Below, one piece after another: positions 53,214-62,076 of a stretch of DNA of 64,000 nt; position 1 is the stretch's first letter; each line of letters begins with the position of its first letter. The notes below the pieces were generated by a model that made no database searches, had not been told where the DNA came from, and saw only the letters and a program-made list of their open reading frames with translations. The DNA comes from [Mycobacterium] stephanolepidis (GTDB taxonomy: Bacteria; Actinomycetota; Actinomycetes; Mycobacteriales; Mycobacteriaceae). Position numbers and translations under genes: made by a program. Where the stretch lies: the NCBI RefSeq assembly GCF_002356335.1, contig NZ_AP018165.1:4588001-4652000 (forward strand), read 5' to 3'.

Positions 53214-54403
53214 CGCCCACCTCCCGGAGCAGGCGGAATGGTCTCGATGACACCGGGCTCGGTGGGACTGGGGCGCACCGGAACCTCCTGCCCGTACGCA
53301 CCCTGACCGACGACGCGTTCCTGCAAGCGCCACAGCGTGTACTTAACGGAGCCCACCAGTTGCGCCCAGTTGTATCGCTTGGGGCCATGCAGACCTATGT
53401 CGGCGTGAGAACCCGCATCGGGTATCGAGCCGAGAACCAACTGGTCTATTCCCGCGGTGAGGGACAGCGAGTTTCCAGCGGTTGCTTTGATCGCGGTGGG
53501 CATGATCCGGTTGAAGGCAGCGAGGCTGGTATCGGGATCCACCGCCACGTCGTTCCATGCCTTCGCAACGGTGTTGGCGTCCTTGATGACGCTGCGGCCG
53601 CTGGTGTCGGTACCGGCAATCGACGGGAACTTCTGCAGTTGCTTGGTGGTGTCGCCCGTCATCACCAAGAGTTCGGACAGCTGCGCGGTGTTGGCGGCCA
53701 GTGTCTCCGTGGCCGGCCCCGCCGCTGTCACGATATCGGTAATAGCCTGGTTCTTGGCGTCGATCCGATCAGCCAGCTGCGAGGTCTGGGTAAGAGCGTC
53801 GGATATCTCTGCCGAGCGTGAATTTAGCTTTCCCAGTAGCTGATTGGAGTCATTGATCAGATCGCCGAATGCCTGGCCCTGATCGCCGGTCGCCTTACCG
53901 AAACCATTGACGATGTTCGTCAGGTTGCGCACGGCGCCCCCGTTGGAGGCCAGCGCGGCTGAGCTGAGCACCGATTCCACCGTCGCCGCTGCAGTCGTCG
54001 AGTCCAGACCGATAGTGTCACCGTCCTGCAGGAGCGGACCATCGGAAAGTGCCCCTGCAGGGGGACGGATCGAAACAAAAACATCACCGAGTGGTGTGGC
54101 CGACCGCAGTTCGGCGGTACTTCCCTTGGGCAGCCGAACCCCGTCAAGGATGCGCAGCGTGGTGATTGCCGTGTAGTTACTCACGTGCATCTCGTCGACC
54201 TGTCCCACGTCGGCACCGGCGAGTTTCACCTTCGCACTGTCCGGCAGGTTGAGGACGTTGGCGAACAGCGCCGTAAGGCGGTACCCACCACTACCGATAC
54301 CCGGCGCGGGCAGCGGAAGATCGCCGAGACCATTGGTGGCACAACCACTCAGCACTGCGACAGCCGCGACCGCCGACGCCGCCAGTACCTTGCGCGCCGC
54401 CAT
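53210..54403 (-). CDS. Mce family lipoprotein, E-position
   Basis: This 397-residue protein has a lipoprotein signal MAARKVLAASAVAAVAVLSGCA, as always in MceE (LprK-type) subunits. The MCE domain follows (YRLTALFANVLNLPDSAKVK, AGADVGQVDEM), then the coil region with SAEISDALTQTSQLADRID. The ATG shares its A with the mceD stop (TGATG). It is lipid-anchored and probably lines the outer part of the Mce conduit. Confidence 0.93.
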   Translation of the reverse strand: MAARKVLAASAVAAVAVLSGCATNGLGDLPLPAPGIGSGGYRLTALFANVLNLPDSAKVKLAGADVGQVDEMHVSNYTAITTLRILDGVRLPKGSTAELRSATPLGDVFVSIRPPAGALSDGPLLQDGDTIGLDSTTAAATVESVLSSAALASNGGAVRNLTNIVNGFGKATGDQGQAFGDLINDSNQLLGKLNSRSAEISDALTQTSQLADRIDAKNQAITDIVTAAGPATETLAANTAQLSELLVMTGDTTKQLQKFPSIAGTDTSGRSVIKDANTVAKAWNDVAVDPDTSLAAFNRIMPTAIKATAGNSLSLTAGIDQLVLGSIPDAGSHADIGLHGPKRYNWAQLVGSVKYTLWRLQERVVGQGAYGQEVPVRPSPTEPGVIETIPPAPGGGR

Positions 54404-55530
54404 CACTTCTGCCCCATCGCCGCGAGTCCGTCCAGCATGTAGGTCAGCCCGAAATCGGGACCATAGTCCTGCAACGTTCCTGTGCCGCAGCCCAATTGAC
54501 GTAGGCCCATCATGTTGCAGATTTCCTTGTCCATCTGACTCTCGAATAGCAGCCGGTCGGTCATGAACCGGATACGCAACCGCTTGTTGTCCTGGTCCAC
54601 AACGTTGTACATGTTGTCCCACGCCAACGGTTGGACGTCGATCCACTCGGAGATCTCACGCTGGTTGTCCACCACCGCTTTGAGCGCGGTATTGGAGTTG
54701 AGGATGGTTTGTTTGAGGTTGTCCCGATTGGCCTCGACAATGTCTCCAGCTTTGTTGACCAGATCGTTGAACTTGTGTCCGGTCGAGCCGGTTCCCAGCG
54801 CCTCATCATCGAGAATTTGACTCAGTTGGTGGACAGTGGAGGCGAATTCACGCAACTTGCCATCGTTGGCTGCTGCAGCGTCGAACAGCGAGCTGACATT
54901 CTTGATGATGGTGGTCAACTGCTCGCGCGTGGTCACGCCACCTTCGGAACTCAAGCGCAGTGCCTTGGATAACTCGCCGAGTCCTGACTTGATCTTCTCC
55001 CCGTTGTTATCAGCGACACCGGCAGCCGAATTGACGATGTCGGCCACTGGCCCCTGACCCTTGCCATCCCCCTTGAGGGACAATGAAAGTCGGTCCAGCA
55101 TGCCCAGCACTCTGTCGAACTCCACCGGGGTCTTGGTGTGGTCCAATCCGATGGTGTCACCGTCCTTGAGAGTCGGCCCACCGCGATAGGGCGGAGACAG
55201 TTCAACTTGACGGTCGGTCAGGATCGAGGTGGACAACGTGACCGCCTGAACATCGGCAGGCACCTTCACATCTTTGTCGACCGTGAACTGCACCTCGACG
55301 TAACCGGACTGCGGCGTGATCTTCGTAATCTTTCCCACCGGCATACCCAGCACCGCAACAACATTCGACTCATACAGCCCTGAGGCATTGTCGAACTGCG
55401 CGGTCAGTGTGATGTGGTCCAGTTGCGATTTCACGAAATACGCGCCTGCGCCGATGACGACCGCGGCCAGCACCACCACCGTGCCAATCATCGCGATCAG
55501 CCGATTCCGCTTGGCACCCATTGTCATCAT
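54403..55530 (-). CDS. Mce family protein, D-position
   Basis: This 375-residue protein starts MMTMGAKRNRLIAMIG and has a membrane helix (10-33), the MCE domain (LTAQFDNASGLYESNVVAVL, GMPVGKITKI) and helical segments up to a C-terminal part with two cysteine motifs (KEICNMMGLRQLGCGTG). Two internal Met starts close to residue 4 are possible. It overlaps mceC in ATGA. Confidence 0.93.
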   Translation of the reverse strand: MMTMGAKRNRLIAMIGTVVVLAAVVIGAGAYFVKSQLDHITLTAQFDNASGLYESNVVAVLGMPVGKITKITPQSGYVEVQFTVDKDVKVPADVQAVTLSTSILTDRQVELSPPYRGGPTLKDGDTIGLDHTKTPVEFDRVLGMLDRLSLSLKGDGKGQGPVADIVNSAAGVADNNGEKIKSGLGELSKALRLSSEGGVTTREQLTTIIKNVSSLFDAAAANDGKLREFASTVHQLSQILDDEALGTGSTGHKFNDLVNKAGDIVEANRDNLKQTILNSNTALKAVVDNQREISEWIDVQPLAWDNMYNVVDQDNKRLRIRFMTDRLLFESQMDKEICNMMGLRQLGCGTGTLQDYGPDFGLTYMLDGLAAMGQK

Positions 55531-56573
55531 TTGCAGTCCTTGAAGTACGGGATCATTCCGAATTGCTTAGCGCGCCCGCTGATCGCACACATCCACGAAT
55601 CGACCAACAGACCATTCGACAGGTTGATGTCGATGGCGTTGCCGGTGCCCGTCGAGTTGGCGATACCGCGTATCAACACCGGTGCAATCGGGTAGAGACT
55701 GCGCAGCAGGTCGTCGTGCTTACCCAACATGTCGGAAAGCCCGCGCGCCGTCTTGAGCATCTCGTCGAGCTGCGGGCGGTCCTTGATCAAGACCTTGCTG
55801 AGCTGCTCAACCAGGTTCGTAAACGACTGCAGCATTGCGTGGAAGGTGGCACGGCGGGCCACGAGTTCACCGAGTAGATCTTGTCCCTGGTTGATCAGCA
55901 CGCCGATGCCGGACTGCTGGCGCCGCAGGGTGTTAGTCACCTTTTCGGTGCTCTTGAGCAGAGTCCCCAACTGATCGCGCCGCTCGGCGATCACCGAGGA
56001 CAGCGACTGGATGTTCTGCATGGCCTCTGGCACCACGTTGGGCAGACCCTGCAGCTGCTTGCCGAGGATGCTCAGTGACTGAGCCACCTTGTCGAAATCG
56101 ACTTGGTCGAAGGTGTTCGTCGCGCCGGCAAGCGCGGCCTGCAGATCGTAGGGAACCTCGGTATGCGCGAGGTCAATTGTCTTGCCAGGCAATGCCCCCG
56201 CACCCTTGGGCTGTAGATCCAAGTACCGGGATCCCAGGATGGTGGTGACGCGGATCGAGGCTTTGGTGTCCTTGCCCAACGTGATGTCGTCTCGGACGCT
56301 GAGCCCGGCTTCAACATGGTCACCGACCAGTTTCATGCCCGTGACGTTCCCGACGGGGATACCCGCCACCGTGATCGGCTGACCGGCGCGTAACGAGGCA
56401 GCCTGCGCGAATTCCGCAGTGTAGGTGGTGTAGCCCAGGCCCATGGCCTTGACCAGCAGCATGCCACCCACCAACGCAGCGATTGCCGCGATAGCGATGA
56501 ACCCGAGCCAGGTCTTGTTGTACGTCTCGACCGGCCGCTTCTTGATCCTCTGCCATCTGGATTGCTCAGCCAT
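55527..56573 (-). CDS. Mce family protein, C-position
   Basis: This 348-residue protein starts MAEQSRWQRIKKRPVETYNK, with a helix at 22-46, MCE domain TAEFAQAASLRAGQPITVAG and GIPVGNVTGM, then coil. The last residues include a CAISGR-type cysteine conserved in Mce proteins. It overlaps the B gene by eight bases, an example of strong coupling across the whole operon. Confidence 0.93.
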   Translation of the reverse strand: MAEQSRWQRIKKRPVETYNKTWLGFIAIAAIAALVGGMLLVKAMGLGYTTYTAEFAQAASLRAGQPITVAGIPVGNVTGMKLVGDHVEAGLSVRDDITLGKDTKASIRVTTILGSRYLDLQPKGAGALPGKTIDLAHTEVPYDLQAALAGATNTFDQVDFDKVAQSLSILGKQLQGLPNVVPEAMQNIQSLSSVIAERRDQLGTLLKSTEKVTNTLRRQQSGIGVLINQGQDLLGELVARRATFHAMLQSFTNLVEQLSKVLIKDRPQLDEMLKTARGLSDMLGKHDDLLRSLYPIAPVLIRGIANSTGTGNAIDINLSNGLLVDSWMCAISGRAKQFGMIPYFKDCK

Positions 56574-57624
56574 TGGCCATGTTCCGGCATCGTGGGGTGT
56601 GCTGGGCGACGTTTCCAGGCGTGGCGGCGTTGACGATGATCGGTATCACGTCGTTGAGACCGGGGAAGAAGCCGGTGAGGTTCAGATCGCACATGTAGAC
56701 GTTGATGAACGCTCCCTCTGAGTAGAAGCGAGACAGCCCCTTCAGAGTGAGCGGCAGGTTGGCCCCGAGGAACGCGTATTGCGGTTCGATACTCACCACG
56801 TGCTTTCCGAAACCCGGCTGGCGGGTGATGAGTTCATCGAGCGAGGGGTACACCTCGTCGGTGATCTTCGACAGGCGTCTCATGGACTGCGCCATCGAGC
56901 CCACCGAGGACACCAGCTCGGGCCGCTTGCGATCCAGATCCGACACCGTCTGCCGTGTCTGAGTCAGCATCGTGTCGAGGTTGTCGTTCTGCTGCGCAAG
57001 ATTGCCGGTGACGGTGTTCAGGCTGGTGATGGCATTACCCAAGGCCTGGTCACGACCTGCAAAAGTCTTTGTCAAAGTTGATGTTTGACTGACCAGCGTG
57101 ACGATCGAGGCGTTATCACCCTGTAGTGACTGAATGACGCCCTTGGTCAGATTGTCGGCCTGCTCGGGCGACAGCGTGCTGAACAGCGGCTCGTAACCGT
57201 TGAGCAGCGTGGTCACGTCAAAGGACGGGTCCGTGCGCTCCACCGGGATGGTCGACCCACCCGGCAGCACATTGGTGTCGCCCGACTTACCCAGCGCCAG
57301 ACCGAGATAACGCTGGCCCACGATGTTCTGGTAGGTCACCGAGGCAACCGTGTTGCCGTACAGCTTCTGGTCGTTCTGGACCACGAAGTCGACCCTGGCC
57401 TGGTCGTTGTTGACCAGCTCGATCTTCTGCACTCGGCCTACCCGGACCCCCGCCATGCGCACGTCATCACCGTCACGCAGTCCGTACACATCGGTGAACA
57501 CCGCCGAATACGCCGTGGTGCTTCCCGATACATCGCGGCGCAGCGTAGCGAACACCAACCAGCCGAGTGTCAGCGCCACGGTCATGAAGACCGCAAGCCC
57601 GATCAGCGGGCCACGGAATTTCAT
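56566..57624 (-). CDS. Mce family protein, B-position
   Basis: This 352-residue protein starts MKFRGPLIGLAVFMTVALTL, with an N-terminal membrane helix, MCE domain (YSAVFTDVYGLRDGDDVRMA, GVRVGRVQKIEL) and long helices ending in the conserved YMCDLNLTGFFPGL block. It overlaps mceA by four bases. One of six homologous subunits that form a hetero-hexameric tube. Confidence 0.93.
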   Translation of the reverse strand: MKFRGPLIGLAVFMTVALTLGWLVFATLRRDVSGSTTAYSAVFTDVYGLRDGDDVRMAGVRVGRVQKIELVNNDQARVDFVVQNDQKLYGNTVASVTYQNIVGQRYLGLALGKSGDTNVLPGGSTIPVERTDPSFDVTTLLNGYEPLFSTLSPEQADNLTKGVIQSLQGDNASIVTLVSQTSTLTKTFAGRDQALGNAITSLNTVTGNLAQQNDNLDTMLTQTRQTVSDLDRKRPELVSSVGSMAQSMRRLSKITDEVYPSLDELITRQPGFGKHVVSIEPQYAFLGANLPLTLKGLSRFYSEGAFINVYMCDLNLTGFFPGLNDVIPIIVNAATPGNVAQHTPRCRNMANG

Positions 57625-59189
57625 TGCGATCCTTCCTTCACGAACGACACCGCGGTCCCGCGGGCCACGGGGCCAAGCAGCAGTTGTGTGGCAGGAGTTC
57701 GCAGACCGCCGGTGATCACGCCGAGCTGATCCCGTTCATGCTGGCTACCAACAGGCCCGACGTTCCCGCCGAACGATGCGGGGACGATGGGCACGCCTCC
57801 ACTGTCATGGGCACCGGGAGCTACCGGTGCGGGCGGGATCGGTGGCGCCTGGGGCGGCGGAGGCGGCTCCAGATCATCGGGATCGTGGGTGCCCGGAACA
57901 CGCGGCTCCGGAAAGGGATGCCACGGCGGCAGCGGCGGGTTGGGATCCACCAGATTCGGGCCGCCCGGCGGCACCACATACGGCGGACCCACCGCAACCA
58001 GATTTCCGTTGGGGCCCACGACTGTTCCGCGAGGCGGTTGCAGATTCGGCGGCACCTTGTAGTTCTGCGGGAGTAGCGTCTCGGGCAGATCCGGTCGCAC
58101 CACCTGTTCCGGAGCGGTGAAACAGCTCGGCCCCTTCAGGTCGCCGTACCGCGGGCAGTCCACGCGCGTGTAGGTGTAGCTCGGAGCCAGTGTCACCGCG
58201 ATCGGCATATGCGGAATGTCCCGATCTGCCACCCACATCTGCTCAAACCAGTTGCGGGACAGCTTGTTCATGTTCCGGAAGATCGGAACGAACTTGTCGG
58301 CATCGGTGGCGAAGACGCCGATCGGGGGCGTCATGTGTGTGGTGATACCGATCAACTGATCGGTGTGGTTATCGAAAGCCTGCTTGGTGGTGCCCACCGT
58401 GGTCAGCCCCGCGTGTACCAGACTTGTGAGCTGCTCACGGTTTTCGGCGAGCGTCTGCATCGGCCGCACTGCCTGATGTAGCGAATCCAACAGATCGGGT
58501 GCGGTCTGCTTGAGGCCTTCGGTGGCATCGAGAAGTGCCGAGATCGTTGAAGGGCCCGAGTCAGTCGCCACGACCTCGTTCAATTGGGTAATAAGCCGGT
58601 TGAGCTGGGCGCCGCCGGTGAGCAGTTTGACGCGGCGACTGTCGGTAGCGGCGGCTACCGCCGCGAGGATGCCCACCGAATTGTCCTCGCGACCACGGCC
58701 GGTGGCATTGAGAACATCACGCAACTTGCTCACGGTGGTCTGGAACAGCACCGTCGGCAACTCTTGGTCTTCGGCGATATGGGCTCCGGCACGGATGGGC
58801 GCACCCGGCCCGCGGTCGACAAGCTGCACCGAAGACACCGCGAACACATTGCTCGGCACCACACGGGCGGTTGCTGTCGCCGGGATTGCCTTGGCGTACT
58901 GCGGTTTGAGGTTGATGTGTACGAAGTTCGGCAAGTTACCGGTGGCCGGGGTGACGTCGTCTACCTCGCCGACCAGTACACCGTGATACTTCACGTCCGA
59001 CTTCTGCGGCAGCCCGTCTCCGACATTCGTCAGGTCGGCGACCACGCGCAGGTAATCGTCGAGGCGGCCGGCGGACTTGAGCAGCATGGTCGCGGTGAGG
59101 GCCACGATTGCGATGAGCGTGACGGCGGCCATGGTGAGCAGCTGCCTCTCGGACGGTCCCCGGCCGTCCACTTCGAAGGAGTTTGGCAT
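57621..59189 (-). CDS. Mce family protein, A-position, with proline-rich tail
   Basis: This 522-residue subunit starts MPNSFEVDGRGPSERQLLTM, has a helix near 20-40 and an MCE domain (VADLTNVGDGLPQKSDVKYH, GVLVGEVDDVT). After the helical part, residues from about 370 form a long Pro/Gly-rich extension (VVPPGGPNLVDPNPPLPP, DDLEPPPPPQAPPIPPAP), not typical of every mce operon, which could reach out into the cell wall. It abuts yrbEB with no gap. Confidence 0.92.
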   Translation of the reverse strand: MPNSFEVDGRGPSERQLLTMAAVTLIAIVALTATMLLKSAGRLDDYLRVVADLTNVGDGLPQKSDVKYHGVLVGEVDDVTPATGNLPNFVHINLKPQYAKAIPATATARVVPSNVFAVSSVQLVDRGPGAPIRAGAHIAEDQELPTVLFQTTVSKLRDVLNATGRGREDNSVGILAAVAAATDSRRVKLLTGGAQLNRLITQLNEVVATDSGPSTISALLDATEGLKQTAPDLLDSLHQAVRPMQTLAENREQLTSLVHAGLTTVGTTKQAFDNHTDQLIGITTHMTPPIGVFATDADKFVPIFRNMNKLSRNWFEQMWVADRDIPHMPIAVTLAPSYTYTRVDCPRYGDLKGPSCFTAPEQVVRPDLPETLLPQNYKVPPNLQPPRGTVVGPNGNLVAVGPPYVVPPGGPNLVDPNPPLPPWHPFPEPRVPGTHDPDDLEPPPPPQAPPIPPAPVAPGAHDSGGVPIVPASFGGNVGPVGSQHERDQLGVITGGLRTPATQLLLGPVARGTAVSFVKEGSQ

Positions 59190-60047
59190 CTAGCCACCCA
59201 GCCTGGCGCCGGCGTCCACACTCCAGAGCGCCATGGTGAGCAGCATGTTGACGACGATCACGATGGTGATGGCAGCACGCATGGCGTGCCCGGCGGCGAT
59301 GCCGACACCCTCAGGGCCGCCGCTTGCGTAGAAGCCGTAGTAGCACTGGATAGTTGATGCCAGCCAGACGAACACGATGGTCTTGATGACGGAGTACACG
59401 ACGTCGATACCGCTGACACCGATGCCGAAGTAATGCAGGTACGAGCCCACCGAGCTCCCGCTGAGAATCTGCACCATAACCTGGCAGGACAGGTAGCTGA
59501 CGGCCAAGCATGCGACGTACAGCGGAATGACGGCGATGATCGATGCCATGAGTCGAGTGGTGACCAGGAACGGAATCGGTCTAATGGCAACCGAATCCAT
59601 CGCGTCGATCTCCTCCGCGATCCGCATCGAGCCGAGCTGCGCGGTGAACCGACAACCCGCCTGCATCGCGAATGCCAACGAGGCCATGATCGGCGCCAGC
59701 TCTCGCGTGCTGGCCAGCGAGCTGATGATGCCCGTCGCCGGGCCCAGCCCCAGCAAGTCCAGGAAGTTGTACGACTCGATGGCCACCAGTGCGCCGGCCG
59801 TGATCCCGAGGACCAATGCCACCCCGGCCGTTCCTCCACCCACCACTAATGAGCCATTGCCCCAGGCGATATCGGACAGGTGCCGCAGGAACTCCTTTCG
59901 ATACTGCCGCAGCACCACGGGAACACCGGCAAGAGCCCTGAAGAAGAAGGCAACCATATGGCCGAATCGGGCCATAGGAGAGCGAATCTTGTTGTAAACG
60001 ATGACAAACGGGCGAAACCGTGGCGACAGATAGCTGGATACCGTCAT
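59190..60047 (-). CDS. YrbE/MlaE-family permease, B-position
   Basis: This 285-residue protein has five to six membrane helices and the MlaE signature with ELAPIMASLAFAMQAGCRFT, AEEIDAMDSVAIRPIPFLV and the EQ-loop-like region that contacts the MceG ATPase. Together with YrbEA it forms the permease of the Mce importer. No ATPase gene is in this window, consistent with the single mceG gene encoded elsewhere in mycobacteria. It starts MTVSSYLSPRFRPF one base after the yrbEA stop. Confidence 0.95.
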   Translation of the reverse strand: MTVSSYLSPRFRPFVIVYNKIRSPMARFGHMVAFFFRALAGVPVVLRQYRKEFLRHLSDIAWGNGSLVVGGGTAGVALVLGITAGALVAIESYNFLDLLGLGPATGIISSLASTRELAPIMASLAFAMQAGCRFTAQLGSMRIAEEIDAMDSVAIRPIPFLVTTRLMASIIAVIPLYVACLAVSYLSCQVMVQILSGSSVGSYLHYFGIGVSGIDVVYSVIKTIVFVWLASTIQCYYGFYASGGPEGVGIAAGHAMRAAITIVIVVNMLLTMALWSVDAGARLGG

Positions 60048-60048
60048 G

Positions 60049-60915
60049 TCACAGCCCCGTCCGCGGGAACATCATGATGTACAGCTGGCTGATGGCAACA
60101 TTCACGATCATCAACAGCAGGATCGATTCCACCACTGCCGCGTTGACGGAGTTGGCGACACCGATGGGTCCGCCCTTGGTGGACAGACCCTTCTGGCACG
60201 CCACCACCGCCACGATGGCGCCGTAGATGATTGCCTTCAGGACCGCCAGAATCATGTCGCCGGGCGTCGCGAAGGAGGCGAACGTGGACACGAAGCTGCC
60301 CGGCGCACCGTTCTGCCAGTAGACGTTGAACAGGTACGCGCCGAGGAACCCGACGAAGCAGACAATTGCCGTGAGCGCGACGGCGATCATGATGGCGGCC
60401 GCGAACCGGGGCACCACCAGCCGCCGGATCACCGATACACCCATGACTTCCATGGCGTCGGTCTCTTCACGCATGGTGCGCGAGCCCAGGTCGGCGGTGA
60501 TGGCCGAGCCGACGGCCGAGGCCATCAGCACCGCGGCGACAAGGGAGGCGGCCTGGCGGATGATCGCGATGCCGCTGGCGGCGCCCGCCAACGACGTCGC
60601 ACCCACTTGGCCTGCAAGCAGTGCGAATTGGATCGACAGCGTGACACCGATCGGCAGTGTCACCAGGATGACGGGCGTTACGGCCGTCGCGGCCTGGAAT
60701 GCGCCCTGCCGCACAAACTCCTGCCACTGGAATTGCCCGCTGAACAGGTCGACAAAGAACCACTGAATGGTGCGCACGCCCAGCATGAACTGCTCACCGA
60801 CCGTGCTCAAGGATTCCAGCGGGTGACGCCTGACGTACCCGGTAGCCCAGTCCTCGATTGCCGCGACGCCGTCTCCAGTAGCGACTCCGGTTTCCGATGC
60901 GCTCACGGCCGACAC
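60049..60915 (-). CDS. YrbE/MlaE-family permease, A-position
   Basis: This 288-residue first gene of the mce operon has the MlaE motifs LVAAVLMASAVGSAITADLG and REETDAMEVMGVSVIRRLV and five to six membrane helices. The start is the first of two nearby GTG codons (MSAVSASETGVATG); there is no clear ribosome site. Its upstream region carries an AT-rich stretch and a perfect 14-bp palindrome. The whole eight-gene operon plus TetR reads on the minus strand with gaps of at most a few bases. Confidence 0.95.
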   Translation of the reverse strand: MSAVSASETGVATGDGVAAIEDWATGYVRRHPLESLSTVGEQFMLGVRTIQWFFVDLFSGQFQWQEFVRQGAFQAATAVTPVILVTLPIGVTLSIQFALLAGQVGATSLAGAASGIAIIRQAASLVAAVLMASAVGSAITADLGSRTMREETDAMEVMGVSVIRRLVVPRFAAAIMIAVALTAIVCFVGFLGAYLFNVYWQNGAPGSFVSTFASFATPGDMILAVLKAIIYGAIVAVVACQKGLSTKGGPIGVANSVNAAVVESILLLMIVNVAISQLYIMMFPRTGL

Positions 60916-61398
60916 TGGCGCAGCGCCACCCCTAGTCCAGTGGGACCAGACGCATGAATCGTCGCACCACGCATTCCAGACTCCTCGTTGACCCGGTATT
61001 CGCTGGGCGCCAAGGGCTGCGGCGCCAATGTGCGTTGACGCTAGATGATGAAGCGTTAATTTAACAGTTGGTAATATCCTAAATCACACCGATCGGTGTA
61101 CTGTGCCGTGGGTCACACTCTGCGATACATGCAGCCCGCGCCGTTCTGAAAGTGCACACCTGACGGGCTGAATTACATTGTCGAAAAGCATTTTTGGCAT
61201 AACGTGTGCCCGATCACAGCTCGACCGGGCGGACGCGCCATCCTTGGCTGGCCGTCCGCGGAGTGCGGTGCCGACCATTGCGTTCTGAGCCATAAATGCG
61301 GGTCCGGGAGCCGCACGTCACACTCGCGCCGATCTGTCAATGTTTGCTGAAACAACACTTGCCTGCATTGACGGCGGAAGCGGAGAAGTCAGAGAGCC
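60916..61398. promoter_or_regulatory. Control region upstream of the mce operon
   Basis: This 483-bp gap lies between yrbEA and the response regulator stop. It holds the AT-rich stretch 61040-61085 with GTTAATTTAAC (61055-61065), the operator candidate at 61086-61099, and, further up, unassigned sequence (for example TTACATTGTCG near 61170). No gene is supported in it. The mce promoter most likely lies around 61000-61090 on the minus strand. Confidence 0.55.
61086..61099. promoter_or_regulatory. Perfect 14-bp palindrome, mce operator candidate
   Basis: ACACCGATCGGTGT is its own reverse complement, a form commonly bound by TetR-family repressors. It is 171 bases before the yrbEA start, beside the AT-rich promoter-like segment. 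The TetR encoded at the end of the operon is the natural candidate ligand-responsive regulator. Confidence 0.6.
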
Positions 61399-62076
61399 CT
61401 ATTCATCCAGTCCGTGTTCGATGGCGTACCGCGTGAGTTCCACACGGTTGCCCAACTGCAGCTTGCGCAGGGTGGACTGAACATGGTTCTCGACGGTTCT
61501 GTGACTCAGCGACAGCCGCGTGGCAATCTGCTTGGCGCTCAAACCCTTCGCCACCAGCCGCAGTACCTCGGTTTCCCGTTCGGAGAGCCGCGGTGTGTCA
61601 TCGCTCTCGGTCGCCGGCGCGCTCGACATCCGCCGAAACTCCCCGAGCACCAGTCCCGCCAGGCCCGGAGTGAACACCGCCTGCCCCTTGGCCGTTGCCT
61701 TCACTGCATCGATGAGCTCAGTGGCAGACGCACTCTTGACCAGATACCCCGTGGCTCCGGCCTTGACCGCTTCCAGCACGTCCTCGCGTTCAGCCGACGC
61801 CGAGAGCACCAAGATGTGGCTACCCGGAGAGGCGGCGAGTACCGCGGCGGTTGCCTGTGCTCCGTCACCGTCTGTCAGCTGCATATCCATCAGCACCACA
61901 TCGGGTCTCACCGTCGCGGCGATCCGTCCGGAGGAGGCGACCCCGTCGGCAGTGGCCACAACCCGCAGCCCCGCCGCCTGCAAGTCGCGAGAAACCCCAT
62001 CACGCCACATGGGATGGTCATCGACCACCATCACCGAAATCTGCTCGTCGTCAATGCTTTCCGGGTTTTCGGTCAC
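61399..62076 (-). CDS. NarL/LuxR-family response regulator
   Basis: This 225-residue protein starts VTENPESIDDEQISV at a GTG in a GTGA overlap with the kinase. The receiver domain has phosphorylation Asp in PDVVLMDMQLTDGD and the lysine in GYLVKSASATELI. The output domain is a LuxR helix-turn-helix (LSERETEVLRLVAKGLSAKQ, LSHRTVENHVQSTL). It is the response partner of the kinase at 62073-63248. Target genes are not visible, but the mce operon begins 480 bases downstream. Confidence 0.94.
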   Translation of the reverse strand: MTENPESIDDEQISVMVVDDHPMWRDGVSRDLQAAGLRVVATADGVASSGRIAATVRPDVVLMDMQLTDGDGAQATAAVLAASPGSHILVLSASAEREDVLEAVKAGATGYLVKSASATELIDAVKATAKGQAVFTPGLAGLVLGEFRRMSSAPATESDDTPRLSERETEVLRLVAKGLSAKQIATRLSLSHRTVENHVQSTLRKLQLGNRVELTRYAIEHGLDE

